Part shown: piece by piece, positions 1 to 9,172 of the stretch
Layout: every line of letters starts with the position of its first letter
How positions within the stretch are numbered: the stretch's first letter is position 1
Assembly (NCBI GenBank): GCA_951812775.1
Contig: OX638326.1
Coordinates: 570,335 to 634,334 of the forward strand
Length of the DNA: 64,000 nucleotides
Source: an uncultured Alphaproteobacteria bacterium
GTDB lineage: Bacteria > Pseudomonadota > Alphaproteobacteria > MPNO01 > UBA2964
Direction of reading: 5' to 3'
Notes under the pieces: model-generated
Databases searched by the model: none
The model's input: the letters and a program-made list of their open reading frames with translations, nothing else
Told to the model about the DNA's origin: nothing
Translations under genes and position numbers: made by a program

Positions 1-69
1 AAATGGAAGCTCGACTTAATCGAAAACAAAAATCCTGATTGGCGTGATCTGTATGACGAGATTACTTAA
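1..69 (+). CDS. GIY-YIG endonuclease family protein, C-terminal end (partial)
   Basis: An open frame enters from the left edge and stops with TAA at 67-69, giving 22 residues that end in WRDLYDEIT. The pattern WKLDLIE followed by NPDWRDLYDEI is what I recall as the C-terminus of the small YhbQ-like GIY-YIG nuclease family, whose members often end in WRDLY. The nuclease motif itself would lie outside the window, so the call rests on the tail only. The adjoining hairpin repeat is typical of the end of a transcription unit. Confidence 0.55.
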   Translation, partial: KWKLDLIENKNPDWRDLYDEIT

Positions 70-80
70 AATGAGAAAAA

Positions 81-110
81 CTGGATTACCGGGTCAAGCC
101 CGGCAATGAC
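81..110. repeat. Short palindromic intergenic repeat (CCGGG-TCAAG-CCCGG)
   Basis: A 5-bp perfect stem (89-93 with 99-103) is extended by ATT/AAT pairs across one mismatch. It lies between the stop of the partial nuclease gene and the next gene. The consensus CTGGATTACCGGGTCAAGCC resembles the short palindromes scattered between genes in many alphaproteobacteria. It may act as a transcript end or RNA-stabilising hairpin; there is no T-run. Confidence 0.6.
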
Positions 111-133
111 GAGTGGAGGACGAGAAGACGACA

Positions 134-1220
134 ATGACCCTTGTAATAAATAACGACATGGTAGCGGAAGTCCTGACGATGCAGGACACGATTGACGTCC
201 TCGAACAGGCCTATGCTGATCTCGCGGAAAAAGAGGCAATCTGTCGTCTCCGTATTGATATTCAAATCCCCACCTCAGAGGGCAAGGTCTATCAATGGGG
301 AACGATGGAAGGCGGCTCGACCAAAGGCTATTTCGCCATCCGGATGAAATCCGATGTGACCTACGAGACCGTTATCGATGGCAATCGCACCCACCAGAAA
401 TATTGCAGCGAACCCGGCCTGTTTTGCGGACTTATCCTGCTCACAAGCATCGAGACCGGTGAACCGCTGGCCTTTATCAATGACGGTGTTTTACAGCATA
501 TGCGGGTCGGCGCCGATGGTGGTATCGGCGTGAAATATTTGAGCCGGGAAGACTCGGAAGTTGTCTGTATGCTGGGGTCGGGCGGCATGGCACGCAGCTA
601 TATGGATGCCTTCATGTGTGTTCGCGACATCAAAAAGCTCCAGGTTTACAGCCCTACCAAGGAAAACCGCGAAACCTATGCCGAAGAAATGCGGGCCAAG
701 TGGGATATAGAGGTTATCGCCTGCGAAAATGAAGAACAGGCTTATGAAGGTGCTGACATCAGTGCCGGTTGTTCGCGCTGATCTCCTGCAGCCCGGCATG
801 CATATTCTTAACGTTGGTGGCGGCACAGGGATGGTGAGCCCCGAAGCACAGGAAAAAGTCGATGTGTACTTCAGGTTTGGCAATGCACCTCATCCCGAAG
901 GACTGCCGGAAATGGCGCTCGCCGATGAATGGATCACTTACGCCGCCAGAGCTGACGTCGATAATGGGCTTCGTCAAAAACCTCTGGGGACGCGGGCGCA
1001 TGGCGTCGCGATGCCGGACAAGGTGATGTATTTCTCCGATCTGCTCGAAGACACTAATCGCGGCCGCATTTCCAGTGATCAGATTACCTATTCGGAGCGC
1101 GGCAACCTGCAGGGCAACCAATTCCATGCCGTCGCCGGACGCACATATGAACTGGCCAAGGAAGCGGGTCTCGGAAACGAGATACCGACCGAATGGTTAT
1201 TACAGGATATCCGGGACTAA
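134..1220 (+). pseudogene. Ornithine cyclodeaminase/mu-crystallin family protein, frameshifted
   Basis: Two overlapping frames together make one ornithine cyclodeaminase family protein. The N-terminal part (to 781) carries the substrate-domain features and the Rossmann motif GSGGMARSYMDA. The second frame resumes with VPVVRADLLQPGMHI and runs to TAA at 1220. Family members normally read GADI, then about seven residues (often including a TNS), then VPVV. Here GAD is followed almost directly by SVPVV in another frame, so about 20 bp appear to be missing near 760. The encoded protein would stop at residue 215, losing the end of the NAD(P) domain. The start is taken as ATG at 134, with GGAGGA at 115-120; a GTG at 113 is also in frame. 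It is either a genuine pseudogene or an assembly error. Family members act on ornithine, alanine or other amino or imino acids; the substrate here is unknown. Confidence 0.7.
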
Positions 1221-1221
1221 C

Positions 1222-1524
1222 ATGTGCAGCCTTTGGGAACATTCAACCGTCATTGTCTGGATCTTTCTCGCCGGGGCGGCGGCAATGGCGGTCATATCCC
1301 GTATTCTCAATGATCATCTGCTGGTACCGCCCGAACCGCCCAAGAATATCTGGTTTCGCAAAAAGAATTTCGTCAAACCGTCCTACTTCATGAAACCGGA
1401 TCTGTATTTTGATGAATCCGGATGTCGACTGGCCTGGCGTTTTATGATCGTCGCGGCCGTTACCGGCGGCGCATTCTTGCTGATTATGTTCCTGCTACTG
1501 ACCTGCAAGCAGCCTGTAGGATAA
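1222..1524 (+). CDS. Small two-pass membrane protein, unknown function
   Basis: This 100-residue protein starts at the ATG one base after the stop of the preceding broken gene, so the two are probably co-transcribed. Two hydrophobic segments are visible, at about residues 10-26 (VIVWIFLAGAAAMAVIS) and 76-95 (FMIVAAVTGGAFLLIMFLLL). They are separated by a polar, lysine-rich stretch containing WFRKKNFVKPSYF. I do not recognise a family. The frame stays open upstream to 1075, but that part overlaps the cyclodeaminase frame and is not needed. Confidence 0.55.
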   Translation: MCSLWEHSTVIVWIFLAGAAAMAVISRILNDHLLVPPEPPKNIWFRKKNFVKPSYFMKPDLYFDESGCRLAWRFMIVAAVTGGAFLLIMFLLLTCKQPVG

Positions 1525-1625
1525 ATCGCGATCGGGCTCGATAACGAACATGTCATCCCGCTGTTACTTCCAAAATTTCAAGGCATTACCACATATCCAT
1601 AAACCAGAATGGATTTCGTAATCTT

Positions 1626-2390
1626 ATGCCCTTGCCCCAAGACATTTCATATCAACCGCAACAACAATCCCGCGAAGATCAAATCGCCAGCCTGATCGGC
1701 AATGCGGAAAAAGGACAATGGCAAATTGAGGACGGGATCGACTGGTCTATTGCGCCCTCGCCGCCAAACTTTTTAACCCAGCGTTTTATTGGGCGCGCTC
1801 TTGGCGCCCTAATGGCGGGCGAAGAAGCAACCGCCGCCGCCTGCAAAATGCTGCTCGAAGATAATCCTGCCCCGGAATTGCAGGCTTGTTTGGAATATCA
1901 AGCCGCCGACGAGGAACGCCACGCCAAGGTCTATCATGCTTACCTTGAACGTATCGGGATGCCGCCAAAAATTCCCGATGGTTTTAGCGAGGCCACTAAA
2001 CAGCTTGTAAACTGGGAAGGTCCACCTGGCGGATTAGTGTTTGCCGTCCATGTCGTTCTGCAAAGCGAAGCACTGACTCTACAACATGAATTGTCAGATG
2101 GTATTCGGTGCCCGCTTTTCCGGGAAATTAACCGCCGCGTGACGCAAGACGAAGCACGCCACGTTGCCTTTGGGCAACTGATTGGCAGTGGCGCCAGCAC
2201 GCAACTAAGTGAACGAGAACGGTTAGAGACGGTGATCGCGATCAAGGATATATGGGATGCTTGCATAAAAGCGCTGGTTAACGACAATGCGGTTCTCTGG
2301 CGTGCTGTAAAAGGATTTTCGGAACGCCGTTGGGCTTTACAGGAAAAGAGCCTGGAACGACTCGGACTAATAGAACCTGTTGCTGCATGA
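1626..2390 (+). CDS. Ferritin-like di-iron domain protein
   Basis: This 254-residue, mostly helical protein carries the carboxylate/histidine pattern of the ferritin-like superfamily. A glutamate lies in AGEEATAA (about residue 68), then DEERHAKVY (about 100), a glutamate in QSEALTLQHEL (about 150), and DEARHVAFG (about 180). The two ExxH pairs with two extra glutamates are the ligand set expected for a di-iron centre, as in R2-like or AurF-like oxygenases. The substrate cannot be told. The gene overlaps the next one by ATGA, so translation is probably coupled. The stretch before it (1525-1625) shows no gene. Confidence 0.7.
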   Translation: MPLPQDISYQPQQQSREDQIASLIGNAEKGQWQIEDGIDWSIAPSPPNFLTQRFIGRALGALMAGEEATAAACKMLLEDNPAPELQACLEYQAADEERHAKVYHAYLERIGMPPKIPDGFSEATKQLVNWEGPPGGLVFAVHVVLQSEALTLQHELSDGIRCPLFREINRRVTQDEARHVAFGQLIGSGASTQLSERERLETVIAIKDIWDACIKALVNDNAVLWRAVKGFSERRWALQEKSLERLGLIEPVAA

Positions 2391-3088
2391 ACGCTATTAC
2401 GAAACGGACCCTGCCTCTGCTGGTGGTATTGGGGCTAACTGCCAACGCCGAGGCGACAGTTCGGATCCCGCTATATGAAGGCCCTGAAGATACGTCCTGG
2501 CAGACCCTCACAATTCCCGGCGTCAACGCCACGGAATTTAAGAAATCCGGCGATGGTGCTCTGATAGCCGATTGCATGGCCGCGTTTGGCATGATCGTTC
2601 GCGAGCTTGATGGGGTAAAAGATTATCCAGTTTTGAACTGGCGCTGGCGTATCGACAGCAAACCGCCGGCCACCGATGCGTCGCAAAAAGGCGGCGACGA
2701 CCGACCAATAGCCGTGCATATCTGGTTTCCACAAAACGATAAGGAGGCCAGTATTTGGACATCAATAGGAGATACGCTGGCCAGTCTTATAGGGCTGCCA
2801 CCCAACGGTCGGGTCATAACCTATATGTGGGGCGGCAAGTACAAAGCCGGTGAGAGTTTCACCAACCCTCACTTGCCAGACCGCGGCATGATTGTCATCA
2901 GGCGCGGCATAGACGCCCCCGTTTCCAAATGGATGTCCGAACAGATTGATATAGCTGCAGACTATCGGCGCCTTTTTGGAGCGACGGCCCCCGCCCCGAG
3001 CCACATCGCTATCTCGGCAGACACCGATGACACCAGCCTTAAATCACGTGCCGCGATAGCGGATATCAGGTTTACGTCGGTTCCTTAG
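2387..3088 (+). CDS. DUF3047 family secreted protein
   Basis: This 233-residue protein has an N-terminal signal peptide (MNAITKRTLPLLVVLGLTANAEA, probable cleavage near residue 23). The core carries the DUF3047 signature, with LNWRWRID around residue 84, a following DDRPIAVHIWF, and YMWGGKY further on. The family is exported and of unknown function. The start ATG overlaps the stop of the ferritin-like gene (ATGA), and a longer in-frame start at 2330 would lie inside that gene. The gene converges with the DUF547 gene only 8 bp away. Confidence 0.75.
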   Translation: MNAITKRTLPLLVVLGLTANAEATVRIPLYEGPEDTSWQTLTIPGVNATEFKKSGDGALIADCMAAFGMIVRELDGVKDYPVLNWRWRIDSKPPATDASQKGGDDRPIAVHIWFPQNDKEASIWTSIGDTLASLIGLPPNGRVITYMWGGKYKAGESFTNPHLPDRGMIVIRRGIDAPVSKWMSEQIDIAADYRRLFGATAPAPSHIAISADTDDTSLKSRAAIADIRFTSVP

Positions 3089-3096
3089 AGAGGAAC

Positions 3097-3954
3097 CTAC
3101 TCTGCATCGTTTAATGCCCAATCATAGCCGTGACTGGCGATAGACGAGCGCGTATGCAGGATGACCCGGATACGCTCTCGATCAACATATTTCTTTATGT
3201 GTTTGAGGACAGCGGCCTCTCCGCCAAAATCTTCAGCAAACCACACATAAATGCTGGACGCCTTGATTTGCCCTTCTTCAATCGTGACACCGCGCGGATG
3301 ATTGATATAGGCACGGGCTGCACCGACCAGCAACTGCCGGTAATTCTTCGCGGTGAACGCCACTGGTAACAGGTTAGGGCAGCTAATCGAGGCACAATTC
3401 ACGGCGTAATGAATGTATGGATATTTATAGATCGGCCGCAGGATACCGTGCTCAATATCGTTTAGAGATAATGTCGTGTCTTCCACAACCATCATCTTCT
3501 TGCCCCATGGGCCATCGGCAAAAAAGCCGGGTGAAATATCGATATCGCGAATGGACGCCGCACCCGGATGATCGAGGATTACCTTCACGGTCCGGGCATT
3601 GTATAGATTTACCCAAAAGGCAAATTGCTCGTCCCGGTTATAGCTACTGATCTTGGTCTTGGAGATATCGTTGATATAGCGTTCAAGCCGTTCGCGATCC
3701 TGTTTCGTAACCCGCTTATAGGCAAACCGGTTTATCCCGTCGGCGCTTTTGACGACATAGCGCTTCAGAAGTTCTTCCCAGCCGTTGTGATCAATTGTGG
3801 CTTTCGAGTTAGCGTCATGAGCCACCCATTTCTCAATCAGATGAGCCCGTGGCGCGAAAAGCGCTTCAAAGGAAAAGCCCGTCAATAAAGGTGCGCAAAG
3901 CAAAACAAGCGCAGCTCGGCGAGAAAACATTGAGAACTTGTTACGTCGAGTCAT
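3097..3954 (-). CDS. DUF547 domain-containing exported protein
   Basis: This 285-residue protein begins with a twin-arginine-like leader (FSRRAALVLLCAPLLTG), suggesting export, possibly through Tat. The body shows the DUF547 hallmarks EQFAFWVNLYNARTVKVILD (about residue 107) and HYAVNCASISCPNLLP (about residue 180). Function is unknown; the domain is common in proteobacterial and plant proteins. It is convergent with the DUF3047 gene. The 103 bp separating it from the next gene show no gene. Confidence 0.8.
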   Translation of the reverse strand: MTRRNKFSMFSRRAALVLLCAPLLTGFSFEALFAPRAHLIEKWVAHDANSKATIDHNGWEELLKRYVVKSADGINRFAYKRVTKQDRERLERYINDISKTKISSYNRDEQFAFWVNLYNARTVKVILDHPGAASIRDIDISPGFFADGPWGKKMMVVEDTTLSLNDIEHGILRPIYKYPYIHYAVNCASISCPNLLPVAFTAKNYRQLLVGAARAYINHPRGVTIEEGQIKASSIYVWFAEDFGGEAAVLKHIKKYVDRERIRVILHTRSSIASHGYDWALNDAE

Positions 3955-4057
3955 TGAGCTAGCCCGTTACTGTTAGAATTCCCCTAAAATGGGAAGCGAC
4001 TCCAATCCGGTGAATTCAACTCAGCGTGAGTTAACGAAGTCCTAGCGAAAGACAGTA

Positions 4058-5701
4058 CTATTTCGTTTCGTCGACGTCGCGAACTTCCGTATTCATTTCG
4101 ACATCTGAGCGGCGGCGCTGTGCGATCCGCTCACCATAGGCCCAGTAATAACTGTTCGTCGCCATCGTCGCGGCTTCGTCGAATTCATCATCCCATTCGC
4201 CAAGGGAGTATCCGAACCAGGGTTCCTGCGGTTTAAGGGTTGGCAGGCCAATTTCATCCCAGATTTCTGCCGCATTCTCCATAAATTCACGCTTCGGCAG
4301 CGAAATTGGCGGGAAATCCTCTTTCAGCGTTGCGTCATAGAGGACAGACCCATCTTCGCCGTTATTCCGTTTGGACCGTGGTCCGTGCCCCTGATCACGA
4401 TGCGGCAGAACCTGCATGTCCAGAATTGGATTGCACCGGTACGCCATTGCCCAGAACAAAGCATCTGCATTGCTGGGGTCAATATCATCATTGACCGCGA
4501 TCACGAACTTACCACCGGCCCGCAAAAGCGTCGCGGCGCCATAAAGGGCCCGCCAGACCTCAGTCGTGGGCATGCCGCGATCACAGACCAACACCACAAG
4601 CTTGCGGATATTGGTCAGCGGTTCATGCAGAGCGACACGTTGAACACCCTTGATCCCCAGCGCATCGCGCATGTGGTTCATAAAGATGGTTTCGTAGGCG
4701 ACCTGCTTGATGCAAGACGACTCAGATGGTGTGACCTGCGAGATGATCGAGGTCATGCAAGCTTTGGAGCGGCGGGTAATGCAGGTAACGTCCATATAGG
4801 CGTTGAATTCCTGCAAATTCACGTGGCCGTGGCTCTCGCCAAACGGTGCCTCTGGTTCCAGCATTTCGGTGTCGATAAAGCCTTCAACAACGATCTCGGC
4901 TTCGGCCGGTACCATCAGGTCTACCGTACGCGCTTTAACAACGTTAATCGGCGACCCAACAAGGCCACCCGCAACGGTAATTTCTTCAAGGTTTTCAGGT
5001 AGTTTTTGAGCTGCTGTAAATGTAACACATGAAGGAGCTCCAAGGACCACAGCGGCAGGTAATTTCTCGCCACGTTCCTTCATTTTTTGCCAGTGAATAT
5101 AGATCCCCGGACGCAGCTCCAGAGACGGGTTCATTCCCATCCGTCGCGGGCCTTTTACCTGCGCCCGATAGTTGCCCATATTCGTCAGGCCATCATCGGG
5201 GTCTTTGGTTACATATTGGGTCAGGGTGGCAACAGGACCCACATCCCAACCCGGTGTGGAAATCGGTACCGGAATGGCATCCAGAGCATTGCCGGGTTTA
5301 TCCAGATCGGCGCCTTCAATGATGACCTCGTGACAGGGCGCTTCGTCACTGGAAATCTCTTTCGGCGGGATCGGGTTGGCAATTGCCTGCGCCCAGCGAT
5401 CCTGAACTTCCTCGACCTTACACCCCATCCCCATGGCATAGATTTCTCGGTTTGCCGCTAACACACCCACCGCGACCGGCATATCGAACTTATTGCCCTT
5501 GGAATCCACTACATTGATAAACAAGAACGCTTTACGGTCTTTTTCATCAATCCCGCCGCGGAACTGCCACCGCACAAGCGGATGCATCTCTGTATCTTTG
5601 TTGATCTCGCGATCTACTGTGACGAGCAGCCCGGCTTCATCGAGCGCTTTCAAATGGTCATGCAGGTCGGGGTAATTACGGGCAGGATTACGTTCAGCCA
5701 C
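4058..5701 (-). CDS. UbiD family (prenylated-FMN) decarboxylase
   Basis: This 547-residue protein belongs to the UbiD/Fdc family, which reversibly decarboxylates aromatic, heteroaromatic or alpha,beta-unsaturated acids using prenylated FMN. The catalytic segment PEAPFGESHGHVN (about residue 290) contains the Glu-x4-Glu pair expected from Fdc1. Other family blocks are MVPAEAEIVVEGFID and SQVTPSESS. Translation starts at GTG 5701, behind an AAGGAC ribosome site. No UbiX-type flavin prenyltransferase, which would make the cofactor, is in the window. The neighbour is an SDR across a long palindrome, and related UbiD genes lie at 26.0 and 29.1 kb. Substrate unknown. Confidence 0.85.
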   Translation of the reverse strand: MAERNPARNYPDLHDHLKALDEAGLLVTVDREINKDTEMHPLVRWQFRGGIDEKDRKAFLFINVVDSKGNKFDMPVAVGVLAANREIYAMGMGCKVEEVQDRWAQAIANPIPPKEISSDEAPCHEVIIEGADLDKPGNALDAIPVPISTPGWDVGPVATLTQYVTKDPDDGLTNMGNYRAQVKGPRRMGMNPSLELRPGIYIHWQKMKERGEKLPAAVVLGAPSCVTFTAAQKLPENLEEITVAGGLVGSPINVVKARTVDLMVPAEAEIVVEGFIDTEMLEPEAPFGESHGHVNLQEFNAYMDVTCITRRSKACMTSIISQVTPSESSCIKQVAYETIFMNHMRDALGIKGVQRVALHEPLTNIRKLVVLVCDRGMPTTEVWRALYGAATLLRAGGKFVIAVNDDIDPSNADALFWAMAYRCNPILDMQVLPHRDQGHGPRSKRNNGEDGSVLYDATLKEDFPPISLPKREFMENAAEIWDEIGLPTLKPQEPWFGYSLGEWDDEFDEAATMATNSYYWAYGERIAQRRRSDVEMNTEVRDVDETK

Positions 5702-5805
5702 AGTTCTTGTCCTTTTTAGAAACCGGTCAGCATCAAAAGTCGCGCGAAGCTATAGCGCAACAGTGTATTAAGGCCAAGCCTGACGGGTTTATACTGTAAG
5801 CTTGT

Positions 5806-5875
5806 CCAGCCCTCTCCCCCTCCCGGCCACCCATAGGATACTGGCGTTGGGTGGCCGGGAGGGGGAGAGGGCTGG
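5806..5875. repeat. Long perfect palindrome, 28-bp arms
   Basis: The arms 5806-5833 and 5848-5875 are perfect reverse complements (left arm begins CCAGCCCTCTCCCCC and ends GGCCACCCA). The 14-base loop contains AGGATACT. A second copy of the same family, with shorter arms and a related loop, lies at 29063-29117. It sits between an SDR gene and a UbiD gene transcribed in the same direction. Its length, GC-rich arms and conserved loop suggest a MITE- or REP-like element more than a simple terminator, since no T-run follows on either side. Confidence 0.85.
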
Positions 5876-5892
5876 TTCAGCGTTCAAATTAG

Positions 5893-6654
5893 TCAGTGCG
5901 TACTGACGCCGCCATCAATCAACATCGTTTGACCGGTGACGAAGTCACTTTCTGCCGATGACAGAAAAATCACAGCACCAACCAGGTCTTCCGGCATTTC
6001 TTCACGTTTAATCATACGGTTTGCCAGCTGAACGGCCGCCCCACTCCCCTTCCAGTTCGTCCGTTTCAGGACATTTTCACTCATGGTCGAGCCCGGGGCA
6101 ATACAATTCACCCGAATACTGTCATCCCCGACCTCTTTGCAGAGAGACCGAGTAATTGCCAAAACCGCGCCCTTCGTGGAGTCATAATGCAGGAAGAACG
6201 GCACACCCTGGAAAATGCGGCTCGTCGAGATATTGATGATTTTGCCATATTGCTGCTTGCGCATTTCCGCTACGGCCGCACGGCAACATAGCCAAGTACC
6301 CCGAACATTCACCGCATGCATCAAATCCCATTCTTCGACGGGAATTTCATCAAAACCCTTGCGTTCTACAGCCGTAAAAATCGCGGCATTGTTTACCAGA
6401 ATATCAACCTTGCCAAAGGCCTCGACAGTCTTGGCGACCATCTCAAGGGTCGCCGCCTCCTCCCGGACATCGGTTGGGACGTCAATGGCTTCTCCGCCTG
6501 CCGCCTTGATCTCTTCGACGACTGCCGCACCGCTATCCCGGTCAGCGATGGCAACTTTAGCACCCTCAGCGGCCAGAGCGCGGGCGTAAGTCGCCCCTAA
6601 CCCCTGTGCCGCACCGGTCACAATAGCAACACGTCCCTCAACTCTTCCCATCAC
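5893..6654 (-). CDS. Short-chain dehydrogenase/reductase (SDR)
   Basis: This classical SDR of 253 residues has the NAD(P)-binding motif TGAAQGLG (residues 14-21), NNAAIF (about 88), a catalytic serine in INISTSR and the YDSTK catalytic Tyr/Lys pair (about 157). The C-terminus has the usual TGQTMLIDGGV. It would oxidise an alcohol or reduce a ketone in a catabolic route. It lies upstream of the UbiD gene on the same strand, separated by the long palindrome. Close relatives are at 7.6, 8.4 and 25.3 kb. Substrate not predictable. Confidence 0.85.
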   Translation of the reverse strand: MMGRVEGRVAIVTGAAQGLGATYARALAAEGAKVAIADRDSGAAVVEEIKAAGGEAIDVPTDVREEAATLEMVAKTVEAFGKVDILVNNAAIFTAVERKGFDEIPVEEWDLMHAVNVRGTWLCCRAAVAEMRKQQYGKIINISTSRIFQGVPFFLHYDSTKGAVLAITRSLCKEVGDDSIRVNCIAPGSTMSENVLKRTNWKGSGAAVQLANRMIKREEMPEDLVGAVIFLSSAESDFVTGQTMLIDGGVSTH

Positions 6655-6749
6655 TTACTCCATAGAATGTCGTTATTTTGCGGCAGTGTGACCGGTGAAA
6701 GCTTCGGTTTCAACTCCCCAAGCGAAGATCATCTGTTATTATCGTAATC

Positions 6750-7592
6750 ATGAAAGTCGTACCGCTCGATGCCCCGCTAGGCGCCCGAATTACGGGCCTC
6801 GATTTCCGTGAAACACCGGATGAAGCGCTTGCTGCGGAAATTCGCGCGATCATTCACGAATATCAGGTTGCGATATTTCCCGATCAGCAATTCAACGCGA
6901 AACAGCAGCTCGCCTTTACGCAGGCACTCGGGCCAATCCGAAAACGCAAACTGCCTGACGATTATGTCGTCCCGGCGAGTTCCTATGACACGCCAGGAAT
7001 TGCCTATGTCAGTAGTATCCGTGATGAAAACGGCGAACCCACGGGCGTTATTCCTGATGGCGAGATATGGTTTCACCACGGCACCTGTTACACCGATGCG
7101 CCGGACAAGTTCACGATGCTTTGCGCGATCACCGTCCCCAAGGTCGGCCGCAATACGATGTGGTGCAATATGTATCAGGCCTGGGAAACGATGCCGGACG
7201 CGTTAAAGCGGACAATCCAAGGCAAGAAAGCCCTCAACGTCTATGATTATGCGACGATTGCAAAACCGGACCTCAACAATCTCGATAATATCGAAAAGGC
7301 CTGGCAGCCGTGCGTTGTTACCCATCCGCAAACCGGACGAGAGGCGCTGTTCGTCAACCGCCTCATGACATGCCAGATCGAAGGCTTGTCCATCGAAGAA
7401 AGTACAGCAGTCCTCGATCCAGTCTTTGATCACGCCGAGCAACGGCAATTTGTCTATGAACACCAATGGACAGAAGGCGATTTCGTCATCTGGGACAATC
7501 TCGCCGTCACCCACGCCCGCACAAATTTCGAACTTGGCGATGACCGCCGCCTGCGACGGAGCAAGGTGAGTGGAGACAGTTTGCTAGCGTAA
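6750..7592 (+). CDS. TauD/TfdA-type Fe(II)/2-oxoglutarate enzyme with HxG instead of HxD
   Basis: This 280-residue member of the TauD/TfdA fold resembles the enzymes at 14.4 and 44.3 kb. Normally the metal is held by HxD and a distal histidine. Here the motif reads WFHHGTCY (about residue 110), where the relatives read MFHSDTPY and WFHSDQCY, so the aspartate is replaced by glycine (GGC in place of GAC). The distal histidine (VTHART, about 253) and the 2-oxoglutarate arginine (RRLRRSK) remain. HxG is found in some iron-dependent halogenases such as WelO5 and BesD, but loss of activity or another ligand is equally possible. The gene runs opposite to its neighbours and ends 5 bp from the convergent SDR. 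Confidence 0.8.
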   Translation: MKVVPLDAPLGARITGLDFRETPDEALAAEIRAIIHEYQVAIFPDQQFNAKQQLAFTQALGPIRKRKLPDDYVVPASSYDTPGIAYVSSIRDENGEPTGVIPDGEIWFHHGTCYTDAPDKFTMLCAITVPKVGRNTMWCNMYQAWETMPDALKRTIQGKKALNVYDYATIAKPDLNNLDNIEKAWQPCVVTHPQTGREALFVNRLMTCQIEGLSIEESTAVLDPVFDHAEQRQFVYEHQWTEGDFVIWDNLAVTHARTNFELGDDRRLRRSKVSGDSLLA

Positions 7593-7597
7593 CAGAC

Positions 7598-8362
7598 CTA
7601 CCAGACGATAGCGCCGCCATCGACGACCAGGGTTTGACCGGACATGAAGTCACTTTCAGGCGATGCCAGGTGCAGGCAAGCTCCCACCAAGTCGTCCGCC
7701 TCTTCGGCGCGTTTGATCGCCCTCGCCTGCTGGCTCGCAACGCGGCGTTCTTTCTGGGTGTCATCGGCAAGCGAGCGGCTGATTTCGGTATCAGTTGCCC
7801 CCGGCGCGATAATATTGGCGCGAATGCCTGACGGACCATATTCCCGCGCTAGCGACCGGGTCATGCCGATAACAGCTCCCTTGCTGGCATCATAATGCAG
7901 CATGCCGGCGCCACCCTTCATGGCACGGGTCGTTGCCACTGTGATGATCTTGCCATACTCATTCTTCACCATTTCGGGGATCGCGGCCTTGGCAGAGAGC
8001 CAGACGCCTTTGACGTTGACTGACATCACCTTTTCCCAGGTATCGACATCAATCTCCGTAGCTTCCTGGCGTTCGAGATGCACCCAAAGCCCGGCATTGG
8101 CGACCAGAATATCCAGCTTACCATACGTCTCGACGGCCTTGGCGACCATCGCCTGGCAGTCAGCTTCGCTGGTGACATCGGTTTTCACCGGCATTGCTTC
8201 GCCACCCGCCTGTTTGATAATGCCGAGCGTCTCTTCCGCGGCATCGAGATCAGCTATCACCACTTTAGCGCCTTCTGCCGCCAACCCTTTGGCAAAGGCC
8301 GCGCCAATACTCCGCGCGCCGCCCGTTACAATCGCTACCTGCCCGTCCAGTCTTGCCATCAA
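7598..8362 (-). CDS. Short-chain dehydrogenase/reductase (SDR)
   Basis: This 254-residue classical SDR shows TGGARSIG (cofactor loop), NAGLW, a catalytic YDASK and a C-terminal SGQTLVVDGG. It is the last gene of the long minus-strand run that starts at about 14.25 kb, following another SDR by 12 bp. The two adjacent SDRs are clearly paralogous and could act on successive or stereochemically different alcohols. Substrate unknown. Confidence 0.85.
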   Translation of the reverse strand: MMARLDGQVAIVTGGARSIGAAFAKGLAAEGAKVVIADLDAAEETLGIIKQAGGEAMPVKTDVTSEADCQAMVAKAVETYGKLDILVANAGLWVHLERQEATEIDVDTWEKVMSVNVKGVWLSAKAAIPEMVKNEYGKIITVATTRAMKGGAGMLHYDASKGAVIGMTRSLAREYGPSGIRANIIAPGATDTEISRSLADDTQKERRVASQQARAIKRAEEADDLVGACLHLASPESDFMSGQTLVVDGGAIVW

Positions 8363-8374
8363 TTTAACCCTTTC

Positions 8375-9136
8375 TCACCACATCGTTCCGCCGCCATCAA
8401 CGACGACGGTCTGACCACTCATAAAATCACTTTTTTCAGATGACAGGAAGACGCACAACCCCACAACGTCCGATGGCATGCCATTGCGGCCCAGCGCACG
8501 TTTTTTGCCGCTCGCCGCCCAGCGTTTGATACTCTCTTCGGTTTCATACTGCTTGCCGGTTTCCGTTTCAATCGGTCCCGGTGCAATCGCATTGATACGG
8601 ATACCGTCATCACCATATTCGCGGGCCATGGAGCGCGTAATCCCAACCACCGCCGCCTTTGACGCCGCATAGCGCGTTATCCCGGGTGTTCCCTGAAATG
8701 CCGCCGTTGAGGCGATATTGATTATTTTCCCATAGCCGTTCTTTTTCATTTCCGGGATACAGGCTTTCGCCCCTAGCCAGACGCCCTTGATATTGACGTT
8801 ATAAACGTCATCCCACTCATCCACCGTTTCCTCGAGCGATGGCTTGCGTTTGAGATGCGTATACAACCCGGCATTGGCAACAAGAATATCGACCCGGCCA
8901 AACGCCTCTACAGCCTTCGCGGCCATATTCATATTCGCGGCCTCGTCGGCGACATCGGTCTCAACATAGATCGCCACGCCACCAGCCTGTTCAATAACCC
9001 CCACGACGTTGCTGCCGTCTTCGAGGTCAGCGATAACGATTTTTGCGCCCTCCTCTGCCAGCCTCTTGCAGTAATCCGCGCCTATGCCCAGCGATCCTCC
9101 AGTAACAATGGCGACTTTTCCGTCAAGCTGTCCCAT
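8375..9136 (-). CDS. Short-chain dehydrogenase/reductase (SDR)
   Basis: This 253-residue classical SDR has TGGSLGIG (cofactor loop), NAGLY, the IASTA serine region and YAASK as the catalytic Tyr/Lys pair. It begins with ATGGGACAGCTT behind an AAGGAGAT ribosome site. It lies 36 bp downstream of the UbiD pair and 12 bp upstream of a second SDR, which fits one transcript for decarboxylation followed by redox steps. The exact reaction is not predictable. Confidence 0.85.
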   Translation of the reverse strand: MGQLDGKVAIVTGGSLGIGADYCKRLAEEGAKIVIADLEDGSNVVGVIEQAGGVAIYVETDVADEAANMNMAAKAVEAFGRVDILVANAGLYTHLKRKPSLEETVDEWDDVYNVNIKGVWLGAKACIPEMKKNGYGKIINIASTAAFQGTPGITRYAASKAAVVGITRSMAREYGDDGIRINAIAPGPIETETGKQYETEESIKRWAASGKKRALGRNGMPSDVVGLCVFLSSEKSDFMSGQTVVVDGGGTMW

Positions 9137-9172
9137 CCCTATCTCCTTTTATTTTCCGGCCAACCCTAGCCG

